A stretch of DNA of 64,000 nucleotides from assembly GCF_003814875.1 (NCBI RefSeq), contig NZ_RKQF01000001.1, positions 5,766,001 through 5,830,000 of the forward strand, written 5' to 3'. The notes beneath the pieces were generated by a model. That model had not been told where the DNA came from and searched no databases. It saw only the letters and a program-made list of their open reading frames with translations. Shown here one piece after another: positions 18,317-27,930 of this stretch. Both the position numbers and the translations under genes were made by a program. Positions within the stretch are counted from its first letter, which is position 1. Every line of letters begins with the position of its first letter. Origin of the DNA: Streptomyces sp. Ag109_O5-1 (lineage in GTDB: Bacteria; Actinomycetota; Actinomycetes; Streptomycetales; Streptomycetaceae).

Positions 18317-19672
18317 TTGAAAAAGACACCCCTGAGAATCTGGGCCGTGGCGGCCGCCACGGCCCTCGCGTTCCTCGTCGCGCTGGAGATCACCGCACGC
18401 CACTACGGCCTGCCGGGACCGATCACCACCCAGGCGCGCGAAGTGGTATTCGCGCCCAAGTCGGGCTTTCTGCTGTACGCCGGCATGGCGCTGATGATGG
18501 TGGTGCTCACCTGGCGGCAGCGGTTCATCGCCTTCGGTGCAGCGGTCGGTATCGACCTCGTCTTCTGGGTCGTCCGGTGGGCGACAGGCAACGAGGTGAC
18601 CGAGGGCCATCCCTTCGGGAACGGCGCGCTGTGGGTACTGATCGGCTGCGCGGTCATCGCCGTGACGCGCCGCACCGGCCGGGAACGGACCCTGCTGCTC
18701 AAGGGTGTCGGGCTGGGCCTGCTGCTGGTGACCGGCCGCAAGACCGGCGACACCTGGCTGCTCATCACCTCGAAGACCCGCCCGATGGTGCTCGACCAGT
18801 ACGTGGCCACCGCCGACCACGCGCTGGGCAACCCGTCGTGGGTGGTGGGCCGGATCGTCACGGCCTCCGGCCCGGTCGGCTTCAACGTCCTCGAAATCGT
18901 CTACGGCCAGCTCGCCGTGGCCGCGGTCGTCGTCGCGCTGTACCAACTGCGGCACGTGGCGGCCGAACGCCGCTTCCCGCGCCATCACCTGGTGCGCACC
19001 TTCCTGGTGATAGGCCTCGTCGGGCCCGCCATCTACATGATCTTCCCGGTGGTCGGCCCGGTCTTCGCCTACGGCACCGGCGCCGAACACTGGGCCTCGG
19101 TAAGCCTCTGGCCGGAACAACCGCCACTGACCGGCGGCGGCCACTGGGAGGTGGCCGACCTGTGGCCGCGCACCCCGTCCCCGCTCGGCCCCCCGCACCA
19201 CATGGCGTTCGACGGATTCACCCCGCGCAACTGCATGCCCAGCCTGCACACGGCATGGGCCACCGCGATCTTCATCCACTCCCGGAAGGGTCCCCGGACA
19301 CTGCAGTTCGCCGGCGCCTTCTGGCTGGTCGCCACGCTCACCGCGACGCTGGGCTTCGGCTACCACTACGGCGCGGACCTCATAGCCGGCGTGGTGTTCA
19401 CGCTCACCATCGAGACGGCCCTGCGCACCTACGACCGCGGCTGGGACCGATCCGGGATCCGGCTGGTCGCCTACGGTACGACGGTCTTCACCGCGCTCCT
19501 GCTGTCCTATCGCTGGCTGCCGTCGGAGATGGCCGGCCATCCGTGGGTGGCCGGACCGCTTCTCCTGCTGGCGATGGCCTCGGTGATCTACGGCTATGTA
19601 CAGACCGTCGCGCGCTGGGAACCCGCGCCCGTGTCGACGCCACAACGGGAGCCGCAACCCGAACTGATCTGA
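18317..19672 (+). CDS. PAP2-superfamily integral membrane phosphatase/transferase
   Basis: This 451-aa protein has about ten membrane helices. The PAP2 signature is present as RNCMPSLHTAWA (motif 2, usually PSxH) and GFGYHYGADLIAGV (motif 3, H.....D). The KTRP-like first motif is not clear. Such proteins dephosphorylate lipid phosphates or transfer phospho-head groups (inositol phosphoceramide synthase-like AUR1 subfamily). The start is uncertain: TTG at 18317 is the first candidate after an in-frame stop and has no close Shine-Dalgarno; GTG at 18347 is an alternative. It is divergent from the S53 gene across a 228-bp AT-richer spacer. Confidence 0.8.
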   Translation: MKKTPLRIWAVAAATALAFLVALEITARHYGLPGPITTQAREVVFAPKSGFLLYAGMALMMVVLTWRQRFIAFGAAVGIDLVFWVVRWATGNEVTEGHPFGNGALWVLIGCAVIAVTRRTGRERTLLLKGVGLGLLLVTGRKTGDTWLLITSKTRPMVLDQYVATADHALGNPSWVVGRIVTASGPVGFNVLEIVYGQLAVAAVVVALYQLRHVAAERRFPRHHLVRTFLVIGLVGPAIYMIFPVVGPVFAYGTGAEHWASVSLWPEQPPLTGGGHWEVADLWPRTPSPLGPPHHMAFDGFTPRNCMPSLHTAWATAIFIHSRKGPRTLQFAGAFWLVATLTATLGFGYHYGADLIAGVVFTLTIETALRTYDRGWDRSGIRLVAYGTTVFTALLLSYRWLPSEMAGHPWVAGPLLLLAMASVIYGYVQTVARWEPAPVSTPQREPQPELI

Positions 19673-19846
19673 TCCGGACGCGGATCGGACAGTCGATCGC
19701 CCCTGGTGGACGGTTGTCCGGTCAACTCCCGCGGCGGCGGGTCCCGTTGCCGGACAGCCAGGCCGCCCCGGACACGGCAGCACCTCGCCTTCGCCGTCCG
19801 GAACCCGGGACCGCGGAGCTGTCCCCGGCCGCTGAGAGCCCGGGGC

Positions 19847-20356
19847 TCACGCTCCCACGGTCCCGTCGACGCCCTCCCGCAGGAAGTCGGCGTGCCCGTT
19901 GTGGCGGCCGTACTCCAGGAGGACGTGCACCATCACCATCCGCAGCGACACCTCCCCCTCCCACCTCGGCTGATATCCGGCCAGGTCCAGCGAGCCGGCC
20001 GCACGCTCGATCCGGCGCGAGGTCTCCACCTCGGCCTCCCAGGCCGTGAACGCCTCGTCCCGGGTCGACCCGCTCGCGTCGTACGCCGCCTGGAAGTCGA
20101 TCTCGTCGGACCAGACCATCGGCGCGTCATGGTCCTCGAAGACCCGGCGGAACCAGGCCCGTTCCACCTCCGCCAGGTGCCGCACCAGACCGAGCAGCGA
20201 GAGCGTCGACGGCGGCATCGACCGCTGCCGCAACTCCTCGTCGGTGAGCCCTTCGCACTTCATGGCGAGGGTGGCGCGGTGGTAGTCGAGGAACGCCCGC
20301 AGCATCTCGCGTTCACTGCCGAAAGCGGGCGGTCCTATGCGGTTGTCGCTGTTCAC
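19847..20356 (-). CDS. DinB-like (DUF664) four-helix protein
   Basis: This 169-aa protein has the DinB/YfiT layout: FLDYHRATLAMKCEGLTDEELRQRSMPPSTLSLLGLVRHLAEVERAWF, and near the C-terminus MVHVLLEYGRHNGHADFLRE. The histidines of RHL.EVE and the final H..GHADFLRE form the usual metal site. The family includes mycothiol-dependent transferases and stress proteins; the reaction here is unknown. GTG at 20356 has AGGAG 9 nt upstream. It is transcribed away from the FG-GAP protein gene. Confidence 0.88.
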   Translation of the reverse strand: MNSDNRIGPPAFGSEREMLRAFLDYHRATLAMKCEGLTDEELRQRSMPPSTLSLLGLVRHLAEVERAWFRRVFEDHDAPMVWSDEIDFQAAYDASGSTRDEAFTAWEAEVETSRRIERAAGSLDLAGYQPRWEGEVSLRMVMVHVLLEYGRHNGHADFLREGVDGTVGA

Positions 20357-20617
20357 TGACGCTGCTCCTGATCCGTTCCGACGTCCGGGGGACAGCAGCA
20401 GTATCCGGTCCGGCGCGGTGGCCAGGCCGGTGAGGACGCCGGTCTCGGTCCACTGGACGCTCCAGTAGCGACAACTGGGCCTGCTGTTACTCTCGTTGTG
20501 CTGTGCACGGGGGGGCAGCCGGGGGGCTGGTGCTTTCGCAGCATCCGTCGACGCGCGCTTGATCGGCCGCCGCCGTCCCGTCACGCCTTTTCTGCCGAGA
20601 GGCCCCAGGAGGCGACG

Positions 20618-23600
20618 ATGGCCCGTCGTACCACCGCCCGTACCACCGCCCGTGGCGTCGTCGCCGCGTTGGCGGTGCTCGCCGCGACCGCCGGTCCCGG
20701 CCCGCTCGCCGGCACGGCCGACGCGGACAACGGTGCCGGGAGCACCGCCCCCGCGGCGGAGAAGGTCTTCCAGGCGGACCGCTACACACCGCGCAGGGAC
20801 CGGATCTACAGTGCCGGCCCCACCGGTTATCTGCATGCCCAGGAGGGGCGTTCCGGCTACCTGTGGACCTCGTACGACACCGGTACCACGACCGGGCTGG
20901 GCAACCTGGCCCGGCTTGAGCTCCCCGGGTACCTGGGGTCGTCGTCCGACGTCGTGACCGATGTCGTCTCGCCCACCCGGAAGGTCGTCCTCAGGGACCT
21001 GTCCGCCGGCACCGCCACGGACGTCGCCCTCACCCACGGCGCCTACGAGGCCACCTTCGGCGCCCATGTGCTGACCCAGGCCCGGAACACCGACAGCAGC
21101 CGCGTGCTGCGGCTGTACGGCGGCGGCGCGCCCGCCGACGGCACCCTCGTCGACGGCTGGCCGACCGGAATCACCACCAACTTCAGCGTGCTGGGCGGCG
21201 ACAGCTCCACCGCCGTCATCGGCTACGGGCTGCCGAACGGCGAGCACCACCTGGCGCTGGTGGACCTGGCCGCCGCGAGGGTCACCGGCGACGTCGTCGT
21301 ACCCGCCGTCCCGGCCGGCGTCGCGCTGAGCGCCGACCGGCTGGTCTGGTGGTCCGACATCAGGACGGCGCACGTCCTGGACCGCGCCGACCTCTCCGCC
21401 GCCGGAACGACGGTGCCGCTGCCCGGCACGGAAGGCATCCCGTACATGGGCATCGCCGGGCGCTGGCTGGTGGTGGCCCGTTCCGTGCCGTCGAGCCCGA
21501 GCGACCAGGTCGACACGTCCGGCGAGCGGCTGATGGCCGTCCCGCTCACGGGCGGTGACCCGGTCACCCTGCTCCGGCACGCGAACACTTCCCTCGTCAC
21601 GGCACCGGACGGCAGTCTGCTGGCCGTCGGCGGCGCCGACTCCGGGCACTGGGCGGTGCGCAGGGTCACCGACACGGGCGCGGACGCCCCGACGCTGACC
21701 GAGCTGACCGCCGTACCGCCGGCCGCAGCGAAGATCGCCCGGCTCTCGCTGCAGAACGGCACCCTGGCCACCGACGAGGCCGACAGCAGTTTCCTGGGCG
21801 CCTACTACACCCGGCGGATCGCCGCCGACGGAACACCGGGCGCGCCGGCCTGGCAGGCCTGGGACGGCCGCGGGGCGGGCCCCTACGCCACCGGCGACGG
21901 ACAGGTGGTGACGTTCACCGACTCGCCCGACCCCAGCATCGGATCGTACGTCCAGTCCCTCGACGGCCAGGCAGGCTTCTACCTGGCCTCGGCCTCCGGA
22001 ACGGTCCTCGACATCACCGGCCGCTACGCGATCGTCAACGGCTCCTCCCCCGCCAGGCAGTACGTCGGCGATCTCGGCGTCTACTCCGACCTGCAGCCCG
22101 TCGTCACCCGCTCCGTCACGGCCGCCTCCGTCTGGGGGACCAGCCTGTGGACGCCGGGTTCCGGCACCGGTGTCGTCACCGCCAAGGACCTCAAGACCGG
22201 CAGGACCACCGACACCGTCAGCACCGGCGCCCCCTGCGTCCCCAAGGAGCTGCAGGTGGTGGGCCGCTGGATCTACTGGTCCTGCGGTCCGACCGCGACG
22301 GCCGGCGTCTGGGACCGTACGGCGAAGAAGAACATCCCCGTCCCCTCCGGCGAGGCGCTGCTCGGCGACGGCTACCTCGTCCGGCACGACACCTCGGCCG
22401 GGGCGCTCCTCCTCACCGCCTTCGCCGACGGCACCGCGACCGCCCGCACCATCGGCGACCTCGCGACGGGCGGCTCCGGTCTGCGCGGGGTGACCTGGAC
22501 CGTGGACAAGTTCGGCGGTCCCGCGGCCTACGTGGACGCGGATCAGCGGATCCATCTGGTGCCCAGCGGGGTCGCCACCCAGCGGCTCGCCGTCGCCGAG
22601 TCAGAGGTGACCAGCAGCGTGGGGGAGAGCCGTTCGGCCGACAACCCGTGGTGGCAGTGGCGCGGACTGCTCTCCAAGCCCGCCGCCTCCTGGACGGCGA
22701 CGCTCACCAGCAGGACCGCCGGCGCCGTGGTCCGTACGCTCTCCGGTGGGGCGGTGTCCGGCAACCTGACCACGCGCTGGGACGAGCGCGACAGCAAGGG
22801 CGCGCTGGTCCCCGACGGCACGTACACCCTCAAGCTGACGGCCCCGCCCGCCGACGGTTCGGGACCGGCCCTGACGGTGTCGCAGACGGTCAGGGTGTCC
22901 CAGGGAGCCGCCGTGCGCCGCGACTTCACCAACAACAGCTCGTGGGCGCCCGACGGCATCGGCGACGCCCTCACCCTCACCTCGTCCGGCGTCGTCAGCT
23001 ACCGCCCCGGCGACGGCACAGGCGGCTTCGGCAAGGCCATGTCGGCCTCGGGCTGGCCCTCCTCCGTCACCCTGGTCCCGTTCGGCGACCTCGACGGCGA
23101 CCGCCGCAACGACGTCCTCGTCCGGTTCGGCAGCGGCGAGTTGCGGGTGTACCGGACCATGCTCGGACAGGCCTTCACCACGACCACCCCGCACACCTCG
23201 CTCGGCAAGGGCTGGAACCAGTACGACGTGCTGACCTCGCCGGGGGACCTCACAGGGGACGGCCGCCCCGACCTGATCGCCCGCAAGGCGTCGACGGGAG
23301 AACTGTTCCTGTACAAGGGCACCAGCGCGGGGAAGCTGTCGGCCCGGGTCCGGATCGCGGGGAACTGGTCGGGCTACAAGAAGATCGTGGGCGTCGGCGA
23401 CCTCAACGGCGACGGCCGCGGGGACCTGCTGGCCCAGGACCGCTCCAACACGCTGTGGCGGTACGACGGCAACGGCTCCGGCGGCTTCGGATCCCGTGTG
23501 AAGGTGGCCTCCGGCTGGGGCTCGTCGTACAACGTCGTCGTGGGCGTCGGCGACATCACCGGCGACGGCAGGGCGGACATCGTCTCCCGCGACACCTCCG

Positions 23601-23695
23601 GCAACCTGTGGCGCAACAACGGCAACGGCTCGGGATCGTTCGGCCCCCGCACGAAGATCGCCTCGGGCTGGCAGACGTACAAGGGCGTGTACTGA
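20618..23695 (+). CDS. Secreted FG-GAP/VCBS repeat protein
   Basis: This 1025-aa exported protein has an Arg-rich signal peptide (about 1-37, to TADA). The first part is a beta-propeller-like region with recurring blade-like strands. A FlgD-type Ig module follows (SKGALVPDGTYTLKLTAPPADGSGP), then four FG-GAP repeats at the C-terminus (GDLDGDRRNDVL, GDLTGDGRPDLI, GDLNGDGRGDLL, GDITGDGRADIV) that would bind calcium. No catalytic motif was recognised. Large proteins of this kind are common in Streptomyces and probably act extracellularly. The ATG at 20618 has AGGAGG 5 nt upstream; the frame is open further upstream but without an RBS. Confidence 0.85.
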   Translation: MARRTTARTTARGVVAALAVLAATAGPGPLAGTADADNGAGSTAPAAEKVFQADRYTPRRDRIYSAGPTGYLHAQEGRSGYLWTSYDTGTTTGLGNLARLELPGYLGSSSDVVTDVVSPTRKVVLRDLSAGTATDVALTHGAYEATFGAHVLTQARNTDSSRVLRLYGGGAPADGTLVDGWPTGITTNFSVLGGDSSTAVIGYGLPNGEHHLALVDLAAARVTGDVVVPAVPAGVALSADRLVWWSDIRTAHVLDRADLSAAGTTVPLPGTEGIPYMGIAGRWLVVARSVPSSPSDQVDTSGERLMAVPLTGGDPVTLLRHANTSLVTAPDGSLLAVGGADSGHWAVRRVTDTGADAPTLTELTAVPPAAAKIARLSLQNGTLATDEADSSFLGAYYTRRIAADGTPGAPAWQAWDGRGAGPYATGDGQVVTFTDSPDPSIGSYVQSLDGQAGFYLASASGTVLDITGRYAIVNGSSPARQYVGDLGVYSDLQPVVTRSVTAASVWGTSLWTPGSGTGVVTAKDLKTGRTTDTVSTGAPCVPKELQVVGRWIYWSCGPTATAGVWDRTAKKNIPVPSGEALLGDGYLVRHDTSAGALLLTAFADGTATARTIGDLATGGSGLRGVTWTVDKFGGPAAYVDADQRIHLVPSGVATQRLAVAESEVTSSVGESRSADNPWWQWRGLLSKPAASWTATLTSRTAGAVVRTLSGGAVSGNLTTRWDERDSKGALVPDGTYTLKLTAPPADGSGPALTVSQTVRVSQGAAVRRDFTNNSSWAPDGIGDALTLTSSGVVSYRPGDGTGGFGKAMSASGWPSSVTLVPFGDLDGDRRNDVLVRFGSGELRVYRTMLGQAFTTTTPHTSLGKGWNQYDVLTSPGDLTGDGRPDLIARKASTGELFLYKGTSAGKLSARVRIAGNWSGYKKIVGVGDLNGDGRGDLLAQDRSNTLWRYDGNGSGGFGSRVKVASGWGSSYNVVVGVGDITGDGRADIVSRDTSGNLWRNNGNGSGSFGPRTKIASGWQTYKGVY

Positions 23696-23900
23696 CGGGC
23701 GGTTCCCGTACGGCGAGGTGACCGGCCTCCTGGCGCCGCCGGTCTTCCACACCCTGTGGACAGGGCGGAGCGCCGGCCGTCACCCGTTCGCCGGTGGCCG
23801 ATGGCCGACGGCCCCGGGGGCCTCCACGATGGCGGAGAGGGCTGCGCGCGGCGCCCGTGGCCAGGCCGGATCATCCGACCCTCTTCCCCCGGAGGCCGCA

Positions 23901-24578
23901 GTGGGACACGCTGTCGGTGATGTGCTGGGGCTGGCCGCGGGCGTCGCGGTCAGTCCGCTGCCGATCGTGGCGATCATCCTCATCCTGGCCACCCCCCAGG
24001 GGCGCCTGAACGGACTGCTGTTCGCCCTCGGATGGGTGCTCGGGCTCGCGGCGCTCGGCGCGATCATGCTGGCCGTGGGCGGGTCGGGCGGCGCCTCCGC
24101 CCACAAGCACCCCGCCACCTGGGTCGGAGCCCTCAAACTCGCACTGGGCGCGCTCCTCGCCCTCTTCGGCGCCCTGCAGTGGCGCCGCCGCCCCAGGGAC
24201 CCCTCCCAGGCGCAGCTCCCGAAGTGGATGGCGGCGATCGACCGCTTCGGCCCCGGCAAGGTCCTCGGCCTGGGGCTGCTGCTCTCGGCGGGCAACCTCA
24301 AGAACGCGCCCCTGACCATCGCCGCGGCCGCCTCGATCAGCTCCGCCGGGATCTCGGTGCCCCAGCAGATCGGCACCCTCGCGATCTTCGTGGTGATCGC
24401 GTCCCTCGGGGTGCTCGCGCCGCTCGCCGTCTACCTGGTCATGGGCGAACGCGCCAAGTCCATCCTCGGGAACTGGCGGGACTGGGCGGCGCAGCACAAC
24501 GTCGCCGTCCTGGCCGTCCTGTTCTTCGTGCTCGGCCTCAAACTCCTCGGCGACGGCATCAGCATCCTCGCCGGCTGA
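23901..24578 (+). CDS. GAP-family (Sap-like) integral membrane protein
   Basis: This 225-aa protein has six hydrophobic helices. The family signature at the start is GLAAGVAVSPLPIVAIILILATPQ, and LGLGLLLSAGNLKNAPLTIAAA lies in the middle. The family is named after Sap, the sulfolipid-1-addressing protein of mycobacteria, and is thought to help move lipids or other substrates across the membrane; its substrate here is unknown. GTG at 23901 has GGAGG 5 nt upstream. It ends 15 bp before the convergent P450 stop. Confidence 0.82.
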   Translation: MGHAVGDVLGLAAGVAVSPLPIVAIILILATPQGRLNGLLFALGWVLGLAALGAIMLAVGGSGGASAHKHPATWVGALKLALGALLALFGALQWRRRPRDPSQAQLPKWMAAIDRFGPGKVLGLGLLLSAGNLKNAPLTIAAAASISSAGISVPQQIGTLAIFVVIASLGVLAPLAVYLVMGERAKSILGNWRDWAAQHNVAVLAVLFFVLGLKLLGDGISILAG

Positions 24579-24593
24579 GGCTGAGCAGCCCCG

Positions 24594-25814
24594 CTAACCG
24601 CCGTTCTGCTCGACCTGCAGATGGATCGGCCCGCGCAGCACCGGGCTGCGCCGGTACGGCGGCGGGTCGGCGACCAGGCTGGGGTGGTCGAGCCGGCGTG
24701 CCAGCTCGGTCAGCGCGATCTGGGCCTCCCGCCGGGCCAGCGGTCCGCCGAAGCAGAGGTGGATACCGCTGCCGAAGCCGAGGTGCTGGTTGTCGGTCCG
24801 GTCGGGGTCGAAGCGGTCGGGATCGTGGAAGCGGTCCGGATCGCGGCTGCCCGAGGCCAGCATCAGCATGATCTGCGAGCCCTGCGGGATGACGGTGTCG
24901 CCGACGGTGATCTCGCTGTACGCCGCCCGCCAGGGAATGATGTGCACGGGCGGTTCGTAGCGCAGCAGTTCCTCGACCAGCGGTACGGCCAGATCCGGGT
25001 CCTCGCGCAGCCGTTGCAGCACCTGCGGGTACCGCAGCAGCGTCAGCATGCCGTTGGTGATGAGGTTGACGGTGGTCTCGTGGCCGGCGATCAGCAGCAG
25101 GTTGGCGGTGCTGATGATCTCCTCGTCGGTCATCCGGCCGTCCGGCCCGTCGTCGTTGGCCAGCCGTGACAGCAGGTCGGCGCCCGGCCGGCCGTGCCGC
25201 TCGGCCAGCAGCCCGCCGAGGTACTCGCGCAGGTCGGCGCGGGCCTGCACACCCTTGTCGAGCTTCTCCTTCGGATCGGTTCTGGCGTCGTAGTCGATCG
25301 AGTTGATGATGTCGTTCACCCACAGGCTGAACCTCGGCTCGTCCTCGCGCGGCACGCCGAGCAGACGGCAGATCACCGTGACGGGGAACGGGTAGGCGAG
25401 GTCGTCGACGATGTCGATCCGCTCCTTGCCCGCGAAGTCGTCGATCAGACCGTCGACGGCGGCGGACAGGGCGGGTTCCATGCCGGTCACCAGCCCCGGG
25501 GTGTGCGGGGGCCCGAAGTGGCGCATCGCCATGCGCCGCAGGCGGTCGTGTTCGGGCGGGTCGAGGTTGATGAACGCCGGCGTGGTCTCCCCCTCGTGCG
25601 AGGGCATCGGATGCGACAGATTGCGCACGTCGGAGCTCAGGTGCGGATTGTGCAGGATGTCGGCGAGCTCGCGATACGTGCTGATGACGTAGCTGCCGTC
25701 CTCCTGCCGGGCCACCGGTGTCCTGCGCAGCTCCGCGTAGAGCGGGTACGGGTCGGACCGGGAGGAGTAGTCGAGGATCCGGTGCAGCGTGTCGGGCATC
25801 TCGGTCGTGGTCAT
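24594..25814 (-). CDS. Cytochrome P450 (CYP), last gene of a complete three-component operon
   Basis: This 406-aa P450 has the I-helix AGHETT, the K-helix EELLRYEPP and the haem loop FGSGIHLCFGGPLAR with axial Cys354. It is transcribed after a ferredoxin gene and a ferredoxin reductase gene on the same strand (13 bp after the reductase), so the operon encodes a full electron chain from NAD(P)H to haem. The substrate is unknown. It is clearly distinct in sequence from the P450 at 8.4 kb. Nearby aromatic/quinone-type metabolic genes (cyclase, GMC, SDR) start about 2 kb away on the opposite strand but may be unrelated. Confidence 0.96.
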   Translation of the reverse strand: MTTTEMPDTLHRILDYSSRSDPYPLYAELRRTPVARQEDGSYVISTYRELADILHNPHLSSDVRNLSHPMPSHEGETTPAFINLDPPEHDRLRRMAMRHFGPPHTPGLVTGMEPALSAAVDGLIDDFAGKERIDIVDDLAYPFPVTVICRLLGVPREDEPRFSLWVNDIINSIDYDARTDPKEKLDKGVQARADLREYLGGLLAERHGRPGADLLSRLANDDGPDGRMTDEEIISTANLLLIAGHETTVNLITNGMLTLLRYPQVLQRLREDPDLAVPLVEELLRYEPPVHIIPWRAAYSEITVGDTVIPQGSQIMLMLASGSRDPDRFHDPDRFDPDRTDNQHLGFGSGIHLCFGGPLARREAQIALTELARRLDHPSLVADPPPYRRSPVLRGPIHLQVEQNGG

Positions 25815-25827
25815 CTGGCGCTCCCTC

Positions 25828-27222
25828 CTACCGGTGGTGCTGGTACGCGGCCGTGACGCGTCGCTCGCTCGGGTTGTGTCCGGTGACGACCACGGTGGCT
25901 CCCTGCGCGAGCAGGACCGGGCCGGGGAAGTCGACGGGCACCGGTTTCGAGTCGACGGGCTGGTCGGGCGTGGGGCAGGACGGCGGGAAGTGCGCGGCCG
26001 TCTCGATGAGACGCCGGTAGTGGTCCAGCCACTTGGCGTTGTTGAAGCTCACCGCGGCGGTGACCCGGCCCTGGTAGCCGTAGGCGGCGACGAAGCGGTG
26101 CTCGGACACCGAACCCTGGGTGACGACCACCTCGTCGGCGAAGGTCGGCACACCGACGGACTTGATGTTGACGCCGAACTGGATCGACCAGAACGTCGGG
26201 ATGGACAGGTGGGGCCAGCGGTCCGCCTGGCCGTTGACCATGTTGTGGGCGGCGACCTCGGCCTGCTCCACGGCGTTGGCCCAGTGCTCCAGCGAGATGA
26301 GCCGGTACTCGTAGACGGGGTTCGGGCAGCGTGCCACGTCTCCGGCGACGAAGACGTCGTCGGTGACCAGGCCGTTGAGGTCGAGGGCGCGGCAGCCCGT
26401 GTCGCAGGCGATGCCCCAGACACCCGCCGCCAGTCCGGAGCCCTGCAGCCACTCGGTGTTGCGGATGCCGCCGAGCGCGACCACCGCCACGTCGACGTCG
26501 AGGGTGCTGCCGTCGTCGAAGTGGGCGCGACGGAGCTTCCCCTGGCTGTCGCCCTCCAGCTGGGTGACCTTGACACCGCACCGCAGGTCGACGCCGTGCG
26601 CGCGCTGCAGGTCCGAGGCCACCTCGCCGATCATGGCGCCGAGCGCCCCGACCAGCGGGGCCGGCGCGAGTTCGGCAACGGTCACCGGGATGTCCCGTTC
26701 ACGGCAGATGGAGGCGATCTCGGAGCCGGTGAACCCCGCGCCGATGACCAGCACCCGGGAGGGCCCGGCGGCCAGCGCCCGCTGCAGGCCTTCGGCATGC
26801 TCGCGCGTGCGGACGACGAACACCCCGTCCAGCTCCGCCTCGCTCTCCACGAACCAGGGCCGGGCCCGTACCCCGGTGGCGATCAGCACCCGGTCGAAGG
26901 GGACCTCTCGTCCGTCGGCGAGACGTACGTTGTCGGTGGCCAGGTCCAGCCCGGCGGCGGGTACGCCGAGCAGCCACTCCGCGTCGATCTCACGGCGTCG
27001 CGGCAGCATGGTGCCGTCGGCGGGCACCCACCCCGTCAGTACCTGCTTGGACAAGGGGGGACGGTCGTAGGGCTCGCCCGTCTCGTCGCCGATCATCGTC
27101 AGCGATCCGGTGAAACCCTCGTCGCGCAGGTACTCCGCGGCCCGCAGTCCCGCCAGTGACGCCCCGACGATCACGATGCGGCCGTCGCGCTTGAACGCGC
27201 GCAGGTTGTCGGCGCTGGTCAT
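25828..27222 (-). CDS. NAD(P)H-ferredoxin reductase, FAD-dependent (putidaredoxin reductase type)
   Basis: This 464-aa flavoprotein feeds the ferredoxin/P450 of this operon. The FAD Rossmann motif IVIVGASLAGLRAAEYL is near residue 17. The NAD motif VLVIGAGFTGSEIA is near 155. The second FAD contact VFVAGDVARCPNP is near 280, followed by the AEVAAHNMVNG region and a reductase C-terminal domain. The ATG at 27222 overlaps the ferredoxin stop by 4 bp (ATGA), so it is translationally coupled. The frame stays open far upstream, but that extension would run through the ferredoxin gene. Compared with the 8.4-kb P450 pair, this locus carries its own reductase, which might serve both. Confidence 0.94.
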   Translation of the reverse strand: MTSADNLRAFKRDGRIVIVGASLAGLRAAEYLRDEGFTGSLTMIGDETGEPYDRPPLSKQVLTGWVPADGTMLPRRREIDAEWLLGVPAAGLDLATDNVRLADGREVPFDRVLIATGVRARPWFVESEAELDGVFVVRTREHAEGLQRALAAGPSRVLVIGAGFTGSEIASICRERDIPVTVAELAPAPLVGALGAMIGEVASDLQRAHGVDLRCGVKVTQLEGDSQGKLRRAHFDDGSTLDVDVAVVALGGIRNTEWLQGSGLAAGVWGIACDTGCRALDLNGLVTDDVFVAGDVARCPNPVYEYRLISLEHWANAVEQAEVAAHNMVNGQADRWPHLSIPTFWSIQFGVNIKSVGVPTFADEVVVTQGSVSEHRFVAAYGYQGRVTAAVSFNNAKWLDHYRRLIETAAHFPPSCPTPDQPVDSKPVPVDFPGPVLLAQGATVVVTGHNPSERRVTAAYQHHR

Positions 27223-27458
27223 GACCTCGACGCCTCCACCGGTACGCCCCGCTCCTCCGACCGCCCTTCCAGCCGGTCGACCAGGATCGCCTGGACCGGG
27301 CAGGCCGCAGCGGCACGCAGCACCCGGTCGCGCTGGGCGTCGTCCGGGTTCGGGTCGTACATCAGCGCTTCCTCGCCGTGCATCCGGAACGCGTCCGGAG
27401 CGAGGAACGCGCACTGCGCGTACCCTTCGCATCGGGAAAGATCCACGACAACTCTCAT
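27219..27458 (-). CDS. Ferredoxin (3Fe-4S type), first gene of the P450 operon
   Basis: This 79-aa protein begins MRVVVDLSRCEGYAQC, with the remaining ligand in ACPVQAI. It carries FRMHGEEALMYDPNPDD between them, as in P450-reducing ferredoxins. The ATG at 27458 has GGAGG 5 nt upstream. A palindrome-rich region lies 208-260 bp upstream and may contain the operon's promoter and operator. Confidence 0.9.
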   Translation of the reverse strand: MRVVVDLSRCEGYAQCAFLAPDAFRMHGEEALMYDPNPDDAQRDRVLRAAAACPVQAILVDRLEGRSEERGVPVEASRS

Positions 27459-27930
27459 CCCGACCTCCACAGGGACTGCGAGACGGATTGCAGGACAGAC
27501 TGGACGGACTGCAGACGGGCCGGACGGACTGCAGACGGACCGCGGGACGCGGGCCCTGGAGCCGGCGCCGCTCCGGCGCGCGAAGCGCGGGACAGGCCGG
27601 ACGGGAAGGGGTCGCGCTCGTCGGGTCCGCGCGGAAGGAATCGGTCATCGCCGGCAGGGCGACGAGCGTCTGCAAGACCGCCTAGAAATCCTGGAATTCC
27701 ACCTGATCAGCCTAGGCCGCACACCCGGCGCCCGCACCCCGGGAGGGCGTGTGCCCAAGGCCCGGCAGGGTTCGGCCCTTCTGCCGATCGGCGCAATCCG
27801 CCCGCCCCCGGCGGGTGGCCCGGCCTTCCCGGTGGTTCGGTGTCGAGAGAAGCGTCGGCAGAAGCAGGCGGCAGGCGCAGTCGCCGGGAGCAGTCGGCCG
27901 CAGCAGTCAGCAGGAGCAGGAGGTGTCCCG
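27459..27930. other. Divergent spacer between the ferredoxin operon and the cyclase remnant
   Basis: No gene is visible in these 472 bp. Near the ferredoxin, GGACGGACTGCAGACGG occurs twice with a 20-bp period (27502-27518 and 27522-27538), with a weaker copy before them. Further out is a cluster of perfect palindromes: TGGAATTCCA (27692-27701), CTGATCAG (27703-27710) and CCTAGG (27711-27716). The palindrome cluster is the only AT-richer part and is the best candidate for an operator and promoter. Confidence 0.5.
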
